This document shows, piece after piece, positions 16,409 to 23,877 of a stretch of 38,592 nucleotides of DNA. Each line of letters starts with the position of its first letter. Position 1 is the stretch's first letter. A model generated the notes under the pieces. It searched no databases. It had not been told where the DNA came from and saw only the letters and a program-made list of their open reading frames with translations. The position numbers and the translations under genes are program-made. This stretch comes from an uncultured Clostridia bacterium. Its GTDB lineage: Bacteria > Bacillota > Clostridia > TANB77 > CAG-508. The stretch spans positions 1 to 38,592 of the forward strand of contig CALXVK010000006.1 of assembly GCA_944391975.1 (NCBI GenBank), read 5' to 3'.

Positions 16409-16432
16409 AATTCTTGTCAGTTAATTAGACAT

Positions 16433-16522
16433 GCAGATGTGGCGAAACTGGCAGACGCACAGGACTTAAAATCCTGCGGGACTTATCCTCCCGTGCCGGT
16501 TCGATTCCGGCCATCTGCACCA
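16433..16522 (+). tRNA. tRNA-Leu (anticodon TAA)
   Basis: A 90-base class II tRNA. Acceptor GCAGATG pairs with CATCTGC, discriminator A, encoded CCA at 16520-16522. Anticodon stem CAGGA/TCCTG encloses CTTAAAA with anticodon TAA, reading UUA (and UUG by wobble). The long variable arm forms CGGGA/TCCCG. The T arm is GCCGG-TTCGATT-CCGGC and the D arm is normal, so all invariant positions are standard here, in contrast to the tRNA-Thr in this window. Confidence 0.97.
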
Positions 16523-16530
16523 AAAAAAGC

Positions 16531-16567
16531 AAAAAAGTTGAAATTTTAACCAATTTCAGCTTTTTTT
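16531..16567 (+). terminator. Terminator after tRNA-Leu
   Basis: AAAAAAGTTGAAATT (16531-16545) pairs with AATTTCAGCTTTTTT (16552-16566) with one G-U pair and a T tail. Confidence 0.88.
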
Positions 16568-16678
16568 ATTATCTTAATCTAAATTAAATGTGAAATAAGT
16601 ATAATAAAAATGTTGGTTTTGTATCTTCATGTTTACATATGATATATAATATATAATATGAAAGGTGGATTGATATGT

Positions 16679-17281
16679 GTGAAGAGATACAAAGAAAATG
16701 AAATAGATGAATTGGTAAGAATACTAAAAAATGATGGAGTAATTAGTGTCCCTACAGATACAGTTTATGGTGTATGTGCATGTATGAATTCTGAAAAAGC
16801 ACATGATAAGTTAGTGATTGTAAAAAATAGACCCAAAAATAAGTTGTTTCCAATTATGTGTGCTGATGAAGAGCAAATAAAAAGTATTGCTATAGTAGAT
16901 GATAAAGCAGAAAAAATAATTAAAGCTTTTATGCCCGGACCAATTACTTTAATTTTGAAGAAAAATTATAATTTGCCAGATTATATTAATAACGGAAATG
17001 ATACTATTGCAGTAAGAATGGCTACTTCAAAGATTTTAGAAGATTTAATTAGGAAAGTAGGAAGTCCACTTTTTATGAGCAGTGCTAATCAAAGTGGAGA
17101 AAAAACATGTACTTCATTAGATGAAATAGAAAAAGCATGTCCTCTTTTAGATGGAATGCTAGAAGGATCAGTAACTTTTGGAAAAGGAAGTACAATATTA
17201 GATTGTTCATCTGGAGATATAAAAATTTTAAGACAAGGTCCTATTTTAAGAGAACAAATAGATAAGGTCCTTGTAGTATAA
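16679..17281 (+). CDS. tsaC: Threonylcarbamoyl-AMP synthase
   Basis: Makes threonylcarbamoyl-AMP from threonine, bicarbonate and ATP, the first step of t6A37 formation in tRNAs reading ANN codons. The sequence has the YrdC/Sua5 fold markers: ISVPTDTVYGVCA near the N-terminus, KNRPKNKLFPIMC (the KxR motif), PGPITLIL, and MSSANQSGEKTC (SxN motif). At about 200 residues it is the short TsaC form without the extra Sua5 domain. The start is uncertain: GTG at 16679, ten bases after GGTGG, is preferred; the in-frame ATG at 16658 has no ribosome binding site, and TTG 16670 is too close. The gene sits 31 bases before the next one and may be cotranscribed. Threonine-tRNA and ANN decoding link it loosely to the tRNA genes nearby. 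Confidence 0.9.
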   Translation: MKRYKENEIDELVRILKNDGVISVPTDTVYGVCACMNSEKAHDKLVIVKNRPKNKLFPIMCADEEQIKSIAIVDDKAEKIIKAFMPGPITLILKKNYNLPDYINNGNDTIAVRMATSKILEDLIRKVGSPLFMSSANQSGEKTCTSLDEIEKACPLLDGMLEGSVTFGKGSTILDCSSGDIKILRQGPILREQIDKVLVV

Positions 17282-17311
17282 TAAAAATATTAATTAAAAG
17301 GAGAATGAATT

Positions 17312-17686
17312 ATGGGGTCATATATAGAAATTAATGATACATTACAAATAACAAAAGAACAGGGATTTCCAGTAGAATTAAATTGGAAACAACATTTAAA
17401 AAATCCATATACAGCTGAACAATTTAAAGATAAAGTTTTTGAATTTAAAAATAAGTCTAATATTAGAAATTATCAAATGCCACCAGTAAGAAACTTTTTA
17501 GTAGAAAATATTAATGGAAAATGGTTATATTGGGGATTAGTACATGTAATAGAAGTTAAACATGACTATATAAATAAAACAACATCTGGAAAATTTAAGA
17601 TAATTTATATTAATACACCTGATGAAATGAAAATGGCACATAATATTATAGATAGAAATAAAGATACACTTTTTTCATTTAATTAA
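17312..17686 (+). CDS. Conserved hypothetical protein, 124 aa
   Basis: A small soluble protein with alternating polar and aromatic stretches: ITKEQGFPVELNW near the N-terminus, MPPVRNFLVENINGKWLYWG in the middle, and KTTSGKFKIIYINTPDEM toward the C-terminus. The pattern is that of a compact beta-rich domain with a proline-arginine turn and many tryptophans. I believe I have seen similar sequences annotated only as hypothetical in diverse bacteria and archaea, but I cannot name the family. AAAGGAG precedes the ATG. It follows tsaC by 30 bases, so cotranscription is likely. No cysteines, no signal peptide. Confidence 0.75.
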   Translation: MGSYIEINDTLQITKEQGFPVELNWKQHLKNPYTAEQFKDKVFEFKNKSNIRNYQMPPVRNFLVENINGKWLYWGLVHVIEVKHDYINKTTSGKFKIIYINTPDEMKMAHNIIDRNKDTLFSFN

Positions 17687-17852
17687 TATTAGAAATTGAA
17701 AATTAAAAGTTTGTAATTTTACATTGCAAAACCAAATAAAATATTGTAAAATAAACAACAATATAGGCAATTACCTTTTTTATTAATTCCTATATTGGTA
17801 ATTATTATTACTAGCCATTGCAAGAAAATAAACAATGATAGGAGGGAAAACC

Positions 17853-18566
17853 ATGATTAATATCAATGGCAAAAACATTTTTGGTAAAAGTACAACTATT
17901 GTAAATGGACGGATAATAGGTGGAGGTGAATTAGGCAAAACAAAGAAGTTTGACGAAACAAGACTAGAAAAAGCAAGAGGAATTAAAAAGATATTGATTA
18001 ACTCAGATATTTCAGATGTTGATTTTTCAGTATCGGATTCGTTAGAAGAAATTAAAATTCATTTTTATGGACAGGTTGTTATTGATGGAGAACTCAGTTT
18101 CAATGTTCGTAAAGATGGATCTGAGCTCCAGATAAAATCAAAAAATTCTGGAAGTTCTTTTAATGGAAACTTAAAACTCGATATTACTGTACCACGAAAA
18201 ATGTTTTTTGAAAAAATTTCAATAAAAACTATATCTGGTGATATATGTTTAAACAAAGAAATTTTGGCAAATAGCATAAAAATGGTAAGTACTGCGGGAA
18301 AACTTGAAAACTATGCAAAATTTACAAGTTATCATGCTAGAACCATGAGTGGAAACATTGACATTACTGTCGATGCAGAAAATGATATATCTATTGTTGC
18401 ATCAAGCATGAGCGGAAGCATTTCGGTGGAACTTAATAATATTGGAGATGTTATGCTTTCAGCAAGTTCAATGAGTGGTAGAGTTAGAAATAGTCACAGA
18501 AAACAAGAAGGATATATTGCTGATATAGATGCTTCTACAATGAGCGGAAATGTTGTAATAAGCTAA
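17853..18566 (+). CDS. DUF4097-type beta-repeat protein
   Basis: From the ATG at 17853, which has AGGAGG upstream at 17840-17845, the protein has 237 residues and no signal peptide. The C-terminal half repeats a beta-helix-like unit ending in MSG: ARTMSGNIDI, ASSMSGSISV, ASSMSGRVRN and ASTMSGNVVI, about 20 residues apart, with a fifth variant KTISGDICL before them. This is the DUF4097 (putative adhesin) pattern. The N-terminal part has IVNGRIIGGGELG, common in these proteins. The next gene encodes a membrane XRE regulator, and DUF4097 proteins are often near such regulators and PspC-type envelope genes in Bacillota. Function is not established; it may sit at the inner face of the membrane. 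The in-frame ATG at 17835 lies upstream of the ribosome binding site and is rejected. Confidence 0.85.
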   Translation: MININGKNIFGKSTTIVNGRIIGGGELGKTKKFDETRLEKARGIKKILINSDISDVDFSVSDSLEEIKIHFYGQVVIDGELSFNVRKDGSELQIKSKNSGSSFNGNLKLDITVPRKMFFEKISIKTISGDICLNKEILANSIKMVSTAGKLENYAKFTSYHARTMSGNIDITVDAENDISIVASSMSGSISVELNNIGDVMLSASSMSGRVRNSHRKQEGYIADIDASTMSGNVVIS

Positions 18567-18595
18567 TCTAAGATATTAAATTAAAAATGGTTTTG

Positions 18596-18632
18596 CATCC
18601 TGTGTTATTTTCGGATAACACAGGATGTTTTT
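18596..18632 (+). terminator. Terminator after the DUF4097 gene
   Basis: Perfect 13-bp stem (18596-18608 with 18615-18627), six-base loop TTTCGG, followed by TTTTT. One of the strongest hairpins in the window. Confidence 0.95.
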
Positions 18633-18652
18633 ATAAATAAACTGAGTTTCTA

Positions 18653-18665
18653 AACTAATAGTTTA
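18653..18665. promoter_or_regulatory. Candidate operator, inverted repeat
   Basis: AAACT-AAT-AGTTT is a perfect inverted repeat, followed by a partial copy AAACTAAACT (18668-18677). It lies 22 bases upstream of the XRE gene promoter, a place where an XRE regulator could bind. Binding is inferred only. Confidence 0.35.
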
Positions 18666-18686
18666 TAAAACTAAACTGATTGTAAG

Positions 18687-18715
18687 TTTACTTTATTTAC
18701 AAATTATAGTATTAT
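18687..18715 (+). promoter_or_regulatory. Probable promoter of the XRE gene
   Basis: TTTACT 18687-18692, 17-base spacer, TATTAT 18710-18715; the ATG is 32 bases downstream. Confidence 0.55.
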
Positions 18716-18746
18716 TTTAATAGAATTTAATAAGGAGGATACTATA

Positions 18747-19136
18747 ATGAAAAGTATTGGAGAAACAATTGCTTCATTAAGAAAAGAAAAAGGAATGACA
18801 CAAAGTGAGTTAGCCGATAAAATGAATGTTACAGATAAAGCTGTTTCAAAATGGGAAAGAGATTTATCATGTCCAGATATTAATACAATATCAAAATTAG
18901 CGGATATACTTGATGTGTCTGTTGAAGAACTCTTAAAAGCTAAAAAACAAGATAAATCAGACAATAAAATAAAAGATATAATTAATCTTGTATTTAAAGC
19001 TGTAGCAATTGCCATGGGAATTGCTGTAGTTGTTTTAAATATTTTAAATGAATTAGATATAAAGTCATCAATAATAATGTTAGGTATTGGAGTAGCTTGT
19101 ATTGGTATATATTTATTAGATAATAAAGATAATTAA
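18747..19136 (+). CDS. XRE-family regulator with C-terminal membrane segments
   Basis: Residues 1-65 are a clear lambda-repressor-type helix-turn-helix: IGETIASLRKEKGMTQSEL, then LADKMNVTDKAVSKWERDLS with the recognition helix, then CPDINTISKLADILDVSVEE. A charged linker (KKQDKSDNKIKD) leads to two hydrophobic segments at about residues 82-97 and 107-123, so the protein is likely bound to the membrane through its tail. This arrangement is common in Bacillota. Ribosome binding site AAGGAGG is well placed. It probably controls itself and perhaps neighbours; the upstream inverted repeat at 18653 is a possible site. Confidence 0.9.
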   Translation: MKSIGETIASLRKEKGMTQSELADKMNVTDKAVSKWERDLSCPDINTISKLADILDVSVEELLKAKKQDKSDNKIKDIINLVFKAVAIAMGIAVVVLNILNELDIKSSIIMLGIGVACIGIYLLDNKDN

Positions 19137-19214
19137 AGTAAATAAAATAACTTATTTTCAAATATAACTTGTAATATTATAATTGGCAGGTATAAAAAAG
19201 TAGGAAATAAAAGG

Positions 19215-19271
19215 ATAATTCAAGTAGTATAATAGAATTGTTGAAGATAAAAATTATACTACTTGAATTAT
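19215..19271. repeat. Long perfect inverted repeat (19-bp arms)
   Basis: Arms at 19215-19233 and 19253-19271 are exact reverse complements over 19 bases, separated by a 19-base loop. The element lies between two genes that converge on it, so it could end transcription from both sides, but neither side has a proper T run. It may instead be an RNA hairpin or a small mobile-repeat copy. Confidence 0.8.
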
Positions 19272-19310
19272 TTACGATAGTATCTTATATTATTAAAATT
19301 AATTGAATTA

Positions 19311-19808
19311 TTATCTAAATAAAGTTGTTTCAACCTCTTGTCTTGTTTCTTCATATCTTTTTTGCTCTGAACTTTCTATAAAATATGATATTATATTTAT
19401 TAGAATAAGAGCTATTGCAAGACTTACAATTATTAAATACCATAATGGCCAGCTTTTCTTCTCTTTGTGGATTATATACCATCCACTAATCATAGAAACT
19501 ATAAACAGCAATATACTTATTCCTAAAGTAATAGTTCCAAATTCCCATAGAAAGCTGTGTTCTGTAGAACTTTTTAAGATGATAGAAATTACAAAAAATA
19601 TTGCAACACCAATAAAACCTTTTTTCCAATTTCTCATATAATCTATCATTTTGTTATCATTTATCATTTCATTTGGCGCATTTTTTGATTCCTTCATATT
19701 ATTATTTTCTAATAAGTCATTTTTCATCTTATCAAATTCTTCTTGTGTTATAATTTTTTCATCTAACATTTTCTTTAATTCTATTATTTTATCCACATTA
19801 TCTTTCAT
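19311..19808 (-). CDS. SHOCT-domain membrane protein
   Basis: The only minus-strand gene in this region. Residues 5-33 are a SHOCT domain (IIELKKMLDEKIITQEEFDKMK), a short helical motif often fused to membrane or toxin-like proteins and thought to mediate oligomerisation. After a polar linker come three hydrophobic segments (about residues 66-80, 93-112 and 124-144), ending in a charged tail with EETRQEVETTLF. GGAG is present upstream on the minus strand (19818 or so). It converges with the XRE gene. No enzymatic motif is present. It may be part of the same envelope-related group as the DUF4097 and XRE genes, but gene orientation argues for its own control. Confidence 0.85.
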   Translation of the reverse strand: MKDNVDKIIELKKMLDEKIITQEEFDKMKNDLLENNNMKESKNAPNEMINDNKMIDYMRNWKKGFIGVAIFFVISIILKSSTEHSFLWEFGTITLGISILLFIVSMISGWYIIHKEKKSWPLWYLIIVSLAIALILINIISYFIESSEQKRYEETRQEVETTLFR

Positions 19809-19914
19809 ATATATTTCTCCGTTGTTAATTTTTATAAAATGATTATAACATAAGGAAAATTTGTCTTCAATAGAAAAAGCAAAACCAAGTCAAATACATA
19901 ATAAAAATAGATAG

Positions 19915-19943
19915 TTGTAATTTAAAAAAACATATGATATTAT
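19915..19943 (+). promoter_or_regulatory. Promoter of the flavin-reductase-like gene
   Basis: TTGTAA 19915-19920, 17-base spacer, TATTAT 19938-19943 with TG at 19935-19936 (extended -10). Confidence 0.65.
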
Positions 19944-19980
19944 TTTTTCGTAAATAATAATTTATAAGGAGGAATGTATT

Positions 19981-20547
19981 ATGAAAAAAGATATCAAAGT
20001 TACTGAAGCAATATTTCCAATGCCAGTTTTGATGATTGCTACTTATAATGATGATGGAAGTATTGATGTTATGAATGCAGCTTGGGGAACTATGCTAGAA
20101 AGAGATCATGTTATTTTAAATTTAACAGAAACACACAAAACAGTGCAAAATATCAAAAAGAGAAAAGCTTTTACAGTAAGTATTGCAGATAGTAATCATG
20201 TAATAGAAGCTGACTATTTTGGAGTAGTTTCTGGAAATAATACTCCAAATAAATTTGAAAATACTGGTTTAACAGCTGTAAAATCAGAAAAAGTAGATGC
20301 TCCAATTATAAATGAATTTCCAATTTGTATGGAATGTGAATTTGTAGAATATCAAGATGATAAATATGGTGCAGGAGTTGTTGGTAAAATTGTTAATGTA
20401 TCAGCAAATGAAGATGTTTTAGATGGCGATAGAGTAGACATTTCTAAAGTAAATGCAATTTGCTTTGATCCATATACACATGGATATTATGAAGTTGGGA
20501 AAAGAGTTGGAGAAGCTTTTAAAGATGGATTAAAATTGAAAAAATAG
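19981..20547 (+). CDS. Flavin reductase-like FMN-binding protein
   Basis: A 188-residue protein of the flavin-reductase-like split-barrel family. It shows the N-terminal FPMPVLMIATYNDDGSIDVMNAAWG-type phrase (residues about 12-36: P-M-P-V, then D-G-S and N-A-A-W-G), a beta strand VILNLTETHKT and the KAFTVSIAD stretch that flank the FMN site. Family members reduce flavin with NAD(P)H or bind FMN in anaerobic redox reactions; the exact substrate cannot be told. AAGGAGG sits 6 bases before the ATG. It has its own promoter and terminator. Confidence 0.9.
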   Translation: MKKDIKVTEAIFPMPVLMIATYNDDGSIDVMNAAWGTMLERDHVILNLTETHKTVQNIKKRKAFTVSIADSNHVIEADYFGVVSGNNTPNKFENTGLTAVKSEKVDAPIINEFPICMECEFVEYQDDKYGAGVVGKIVNVSANEDVLDGDRVDISKVNAICFDPYTHGYYEVGKRVGEAFKDGLKLKK

Positions 20548-20573
20548 TAATAAAAATTTAAAAGTCATATTAT

Positions 20574-20615
20574 ACACCTTAAATGTTAGTAGATGAACAT
20601 TCAAGGTGTATTTTA
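20574..20615 (+). terminator. Terminator after the flavin-reductase-like gene
   Basis: ACACCTTAAATGTT (20574-20587) pairs with AACATTCAAGGTGT (20596-20609) with one A-C mismatch, then TATTTTA. Confidence 0.8.
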
Positions 20616-20621
20616 TTGTAA

Positions 20622-20759
20622 GTGAAAATTATAAATATAAGTATTTCAGCTAATAAAATAGAAAATTTTATACCAATTATATTGACTTTATTAATTATTT
20701 TAATTTATTATATATCTTATAAAGTATCTTATAAAATATATAAAAATAAAGAAGTTTAA
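20622..20759 (+). CDS. Possible 45-residue membrane microprotein (doubtful)
   Basis: An open frame from GTG 20622 to TAA 20757-20759 encodes MKIINISISANKIENF, then a strongly hydrophobic stretch (IPIILTLLIILIYYI) and a basic tail (YKIYKNKEV): a typical one-helix microprotein. It ends 12 bases before the ABC-F gene. Against it, the GTG has no ribosome binding site and lies next to a terminator arm, and a promoter-like pair (20682-20711) falls inside it. AT-rich DNA easily gives such frames by chance. Confidence 0.25.
   Translation: MKIINISISANKIENFIPIILTLLIILIYYISYKVSYKIYKNKEV
20682..20711 (+). promoter_or_regulatory. Possible promoter of the ABC-F gene
   Basis: TTGACT 20682-20687, 18-base spacer, TATTAT 20706-20711. 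A start near 20718 would give a short leader of about 54 bases before the ATG at 20772. Confidence 0.5.
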
Positions 20760-20771
20760 AGTGGAGGATAG

Positions 20772-22265
20772 ATGTCACTAATAAGTATAAAAAACTTAAG
20801 TTTTAAATATGATGGAAGCTTGCATAATATATTTGATGATGTTTCATTTAATATAGATACAAATTGGAAACTAGGTTTAATAGGAAGAAATGGAAAAGGA
20901 AAAACAACTTTTTTAAATTTGCTTTTAGGAAAATTCGAATATAAAGGAACGATTTCTAAAAATGTAGAGTTTGATTATTTCCCTTTTGAAGTAAAAGATA
21001 AAGACAGAATGGCAATAGAGATAGTAAATGAGATAGTACCCAATGCTCAAGACTGGGAAATGATTAAAGAATTAAGTCTGCTTAATACAGATGCAGAAAT
21101 TCTTTATAAAAATTTTAATTTATTGAGCGGTGGGGAACAAGTTAAAATACTTTTAACTAGTTTATTTTTAAAGAATAATAATTTTCTTCTTATTGATGAA
21201 CCAACAAACCATTTAGATATTGAAACAAGAAATAATTTAATAGATTATTTAAATAAGAAAAAAGGTTTTATATTAGTATCTCATGATAGAGATTTTTTAG
21301 ATAAAGTAATTGACCATATAATATCTATAAATAATACAAATATTGAAATTCAAAAAGGTAATTTTTCTTCATGGCAAGAAAATAAAGATAGACAGGATAA
21401 TTTTGAAAAATCAGCAAATGAAAAATTACAAAAAGACATAAATAGATTAGAAATAGCATCAAAAAATACAGCAAATTGGTCAAATTCAACTGAAAAATCA
21501 AAATACAAAAGTAATAATTCAGAATCTACTATAGATAGAGGATATGTAGGTCATAAATCAGCTAAAATAATGAAAAGGTCTAAAGCAATAGAGCAAAGAA
21601 TTGATAAAGCTATAAATGAAAAATCTAGTTTATTAAAAAATATAGATAAAAACGAAGATTTAAAAATAATTCCATTAGAAAGTAGAAAAAGTACTTTAAT
21701 ATATGCAGATAATTTACAAATAAGATATGATAATAAAATATTATTTTCACCAATATCTTTTGAAGTGAAAAATAAAGATAGAATTGCAATAATAGGAAAA
21801 AATGGTGCAGGAAAATCAAGTATTTTAAAATTGATTTTAGGTAATAGCATAAATTATAGTGGTGATTTTAAAGTTTCAGAAAATTTAAAAATATCTTATG
21901 TGTCACAAAGTACAGAATATTTAAATGGAAACTTAAAAACTTTTGTACAAGAAAATAATGTTGATGAGACTATTTTTAAAGCAATGCTTTCAAAAATGGG
22001 ATTTTCAAAAGAAGATTTCAATAATAATATTAAAGAAATGAGCGAAGGTCAGAAAAAGAAAATTTTACTTGCAAAAAGTATATCAGAACAAGCAAATATT
22101 TATGTATGGGATGAACCATTAAACTATATTGATATATTAACAAGGATACAATTAGAAGAGGCTATTTTAAAGTATGAACCAACACTTATATTCGTTGAGC
22201 ATGATAAGAAATTTATAGAAAATGTTTCTACTAAAATAATAAATATAGAAAATTTAAACAAGTAA
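20772..22265 (+). CDS. ABC-F ribosomal protection protein, Lsa/CplR-like
   Basis: A soluble twin-ATPase of 497 residues with no membrane domain. First Walker A GRNGKGKTT at 38-46, signature LSGGEQVK, Walker B LLIDEPTNHLDI; second Walker A GKNGAGKSS, signature MSEGQKKK, Walker B VWDEPLNYIDI. The interdomain linker (residues about 205-300) is long and has the phrase GYVGHKSAKIMKRSKAIEQR, typical of the Lsa/Vga/CplR group that moves into the ribosomal E site and displaces lincosamides, pleuromutilins and streptogramin A. The second half has LNYID where most ABC-F carry TNHLD, also typical of this group. Resistance is inferred from family only. It lies after a promoter-like pair; the ribosome binding site GTGGAGG is four bases from the ATG. 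Confidence 0.9.
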   Translation: MSLISIKNLSFKYDGSLHNIFDDVSFNIDTNWKLGLIGRNGKGKTTFLNLLLGKFEYKGTISKNVEFDYFPFEVKDKDRMAIEIVNEIVPNAQDWEMIKELSLLNTDAEILYKNFNLLSGGEQVKILLTSLFLKNNNFLLIDEPTNHLDIETRNNLIDYLNKKKGFILVSHDRDFLDKVIDHIISINNTNIEIQKGNFSSWQENKDRQDNFEKSANEKLQKDINRLEIASKNTANWSNSTEKSKYKSNNSESTIDRGYVGHKSAKIMKRSKAIEQRIDKAINEKSSLLKNIDKNEDLKIIPLESRKSTLIYADNLQIRYDNKILFSPISFEVKNKDRIAIIGKNGAGKSSILKLILGNSINYSGDFKVSENLKISYVSQSTEYLNGNLKTFVQENNVDETIFKAMLSKMGFSKEDFNNNIKEMSEGQKKKILLAKSISEQANIYVWDEPLNYIDILTRIQLEEAILKYEPTLIFVEHDKKFIENVSTKIINIENLNK

Positions 22266-22291
22266 TAAAATAAAATTACTTGTTTTTTTAT
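22256..22291 (+). terminator. Terminator after the ABC-F gene
   Basis: Perfect 11-bp stem AAACAAGTAAT (22256-22266) and ATTACTTGTTT (22275-22285), overlapping the stop codon, then a T run. Confidence 0.9.
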
Positions 22292-22364
22292 TTTATATGT
22301 AACCTTTTTTGGTATAATGGGATTATATAAGTGAAAGTACTTTTAAAAGGAGTTTAGGCCTAAC

Positions 22365-22910
22365 ATGAAGGAAGACAAACTAAATTCATTTGAAGAAAAT
22401 GGAATATTAAATATTGAAAAAATTATCAATAGATATAACTCATATATTTATACAATATTAAAAAATAGTTTATCAAATGAATTAGATATTGAGGAAACTT
22501 TATCAGACGTTTTTCTTATTTTCTGGAAAAATTATAAAAAATTAGATAAGAAGATTTCTGTAAAGCCATATTTGATTGGTATTACAAAAAATCTAGTAAA
22601 AAAGAAGTATTCAAAAAACAGTTTTAATATCAGTAATATTGAATTATTTGAAAATGAAATAATTAGTGATATCAATATAGAAGAATTAATAGAAAATAAT
22701 GAAAAATCTAAGATAATTTCAGATACATTATCTAATATAAGAGATGTTGATAAAAATATTTTTATCATGTTTTACTATAATCAAAGAAAGATTAAAGATA
22801 TAGCTAAACTATTAAAAATATCAGAATCGAAAGTAAAGATTAGTCTTTACAGATCAAGAAAGACTATAAAGAAAAAAATAAAGGAAAGAGGGTATGGCTA
22901 TGAGAAATGA
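22365..22910 (+). CDS. ECF-type RNA polymerase sigma factor
   Basis: A 181-residue sigma-70 family protein with regions 2 and 4 only. Region 2 covers residues about 20-75 (NSYIYTILKNSLSNELDIEE, then DVFLIFWKNYKKL) and region 4 is a helix-turn-helix at about 125-170 (FIMFYYNQRKIKDIAKLL, then ISESKVKISLYRSRK). The N-terminal 15 residues are extra. AAGGAG lies 12 bases upstream of the ATG, a longer gap than normal. The following gene, a membrane protein, overlaps its end by 11-17 bases, so translation is coupled, as in sigma/anti-sigma pairs. An extended -10 (TGGTATAAT, 22310-22318) serves the operon; an AACC sequence at 22301-22304 recalls ECF -35 elements but the matching -10 is not clear. Confidence 0.9.
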   Translation: MKEDKLNSFEENGILNIEKIINRYNSYIYTILKNSLSNELDIEETLSDVFLIFWKNYKKLDKKISVKPYLIGITKNLVKKKYSKNSFNISNIELFENEIISDINIEELIENNEKSKIISDTLSNIRDVDKNIFIMFYYNQRKIKDIAKLLKISESKVKISLYRSRKTIKKKIKERGYGYEK

Positions 22911-23343
22911 TGAATTTAATAAAAAAATTATAGAAAATGTGAAAAATCGAATAGTTGTATCCAATTTAGAAAGTGAGGAGCATATGAAAATAAGTAAAAA
23001 GAAACAAATAATATCAATAGCAGCAATGGCAATTATTATGGTAACAGGTAGTTTTTTTACTGTAAATGCAGCAACTAATGGAGAGTTAGTTAAAAAAATA
23101 AAGGAAAAAATAAATATTACGATTGTAAATGAAGATGGAACAGAGGAGACTTTGGAAGATGCCAATATATATGTGACTGATAATAATGAATATGTAGTTG
23201 AATATTTAATAAAAGATGATTCTAATACTCAGAACCAAACTGAAGAATCTTTTAAAATATATACAAATACTTTAGAAGAGGAAAACAAAACTGTGGATGC
23301 TAAAGTTAGTGAAAATGAAACAAATATAGAAATAGGTGAATAA
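22900..23343 (+). CDS. Single-pass membrane protein, probable anti-sigma partner
   Basis: Starts inside the sigma gene. Two in-frame ATGs exist, 22894 and 22900; the second is seven bases after GAGGG and is preferred. The protein has about 147 residues: a cytoplasmic N-terminal part (MRNDEFNKKIIENVKNRI, acidic and helical), one membrane segment near residues 34-52 (IISIAAMAIIMVTGSFFTV), and an external acidic domain with repeated TE and NE pairs. This size and layout fit small anti-sigma factors that hold an ECF sigma at the membrane until a signal arrives, but no zinc-binding anti-sigma motif (HxxxCxxC) is visible, so the assignment rests on overlap and topology. The external domain might sense an envelope ligand. 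Confidence 0.75.
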   Translation: MRNDEFNKKIIENVKNRIVVSNLESEEHMKISKKKQIISIAAMAIIMVTGSFFTVNAATNGELVKKIKEKINITIVNEDGTEETLEDANIYVTDNNEYVVEYLIKDDSNTQNQTEESFKIYTNTLEEENKTVDAKVSENETNIEIGE

Positions 23344-23378
23344 TTTTAGAAATAAGCTAAAACTAAAAAGTTTTTTAT

Positions 23379-23415
23379 GTCCTATGTTATTTTTAAATAA
23401 TATAGGACTTTTTTA
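23379..23415 (+). terminator. Terminator after the sigma operon
   Basis: GTCCTATGTTATTT pairs with AAATAATATAGGAC (one mismatch) between 23379 and 23409, followed by a T-rich tail. Confidence 0.85.
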
Positions 23416-23426
23416 TTTTTAAATTA

Positions 23427-23455
23427 TTGTAAAATATTAAATAATGTGATAAAAT
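23427..23455 (+). promoter_or_regulatory. Promoter of the 105-residue gene
   Basis: TTGTAA 23427-23432, 17-base spacer, TAAAAT 23450-23455 with TG at 23447-23448 (extended -10). The leader is about 53 bases. Confidence 0.65.
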
Positions 23456-23514
23456 ACATTATGTTAAGTAACTTAGAAACATGCATCGTCAAATTATGAC
23501 ATAGGGAGGCTTTC

Positions 23515-23832
23515 ATGAAAAAATGTTTTGATTTCATCATACATATTTATGATGATAATGATGAAAAACGGTATTACGGCACAGGTGAGATAGTAGCGGA
23601 AGAAGGAGTAATTGAGGGGTATGTTTGTAATGATTATATGAAATTCGTAAAAAAAGAAAAAATGTATGAATTCGAATTTCATAATTATGATGCAGATATC
23701 CAAATTAATACAGAAATAAATGCGGATCAACTAGAATTTCCAGGAAAATTTGCTATTGTTATACCAAAAGAATGTGGGGTGTCTTTAATTTATTTGGAAG
23801 TTAGTTCTGAAGTAAAAGATGCCAAAAAATAA
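23515..23832 (+). CDS. Hypothetical protein, 105 aa
   Basis: A small, acidic, beta-rich soluble protein. Strand-like segments alternate with acidic turns: FDFIIHIYDDNDEKRYY, then GTGEIVAEEGVIEGYVCN, then MYEFEFHNYDADIQINTE and FAIVIPKECGVSLIYLEV. Two cysteines are present (in YVCND and ECGV), besides one in KKCFD at the N-terminus, but they do not form a metal motif. GGGAGG precedes the ATG and a promoter lies upstream, so expression is credible. No family is recognised. Base composition is slightly less AT-rich than the neighbours, which could mean recent arrival. Confidence 0.7.
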   Translation: MKKCFDFIIHIYDDNDEKRYYGTGEIVAEEGVIEGYVCNDYMKFVKKEKMYEFEFHNYDADIQINTEINADQLEFPGKFAIVIPKECGVSLIYLEVSSEVKDAKK

Positions 23833-23877
23833 AAGAAACATTAGATACAGTAAAGAGCTTATATTATGCGTAATACC

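Noticed and set aside
17760..17812. Imperfect repeat GGCAATTACC / GGTAATTATT before the DUF4097 gene
   Set aside because: Stem is short and interrupted and has no T run; could be chance in AT-rich DNA.
19303..19842. Plus-strand frames (112 and 63 codons) opposite the SHOCT gene
   Set aside because: They overlap the minus-strand gene, which has the SHOCT domain and a ribosome binding site; the plus-strand products look like AT-rich chance frames.
21551..21850. Minus-strand frames inside the ABC-F gene
   Set aside because: Antisense shadows; the plus-strand gene is certain.
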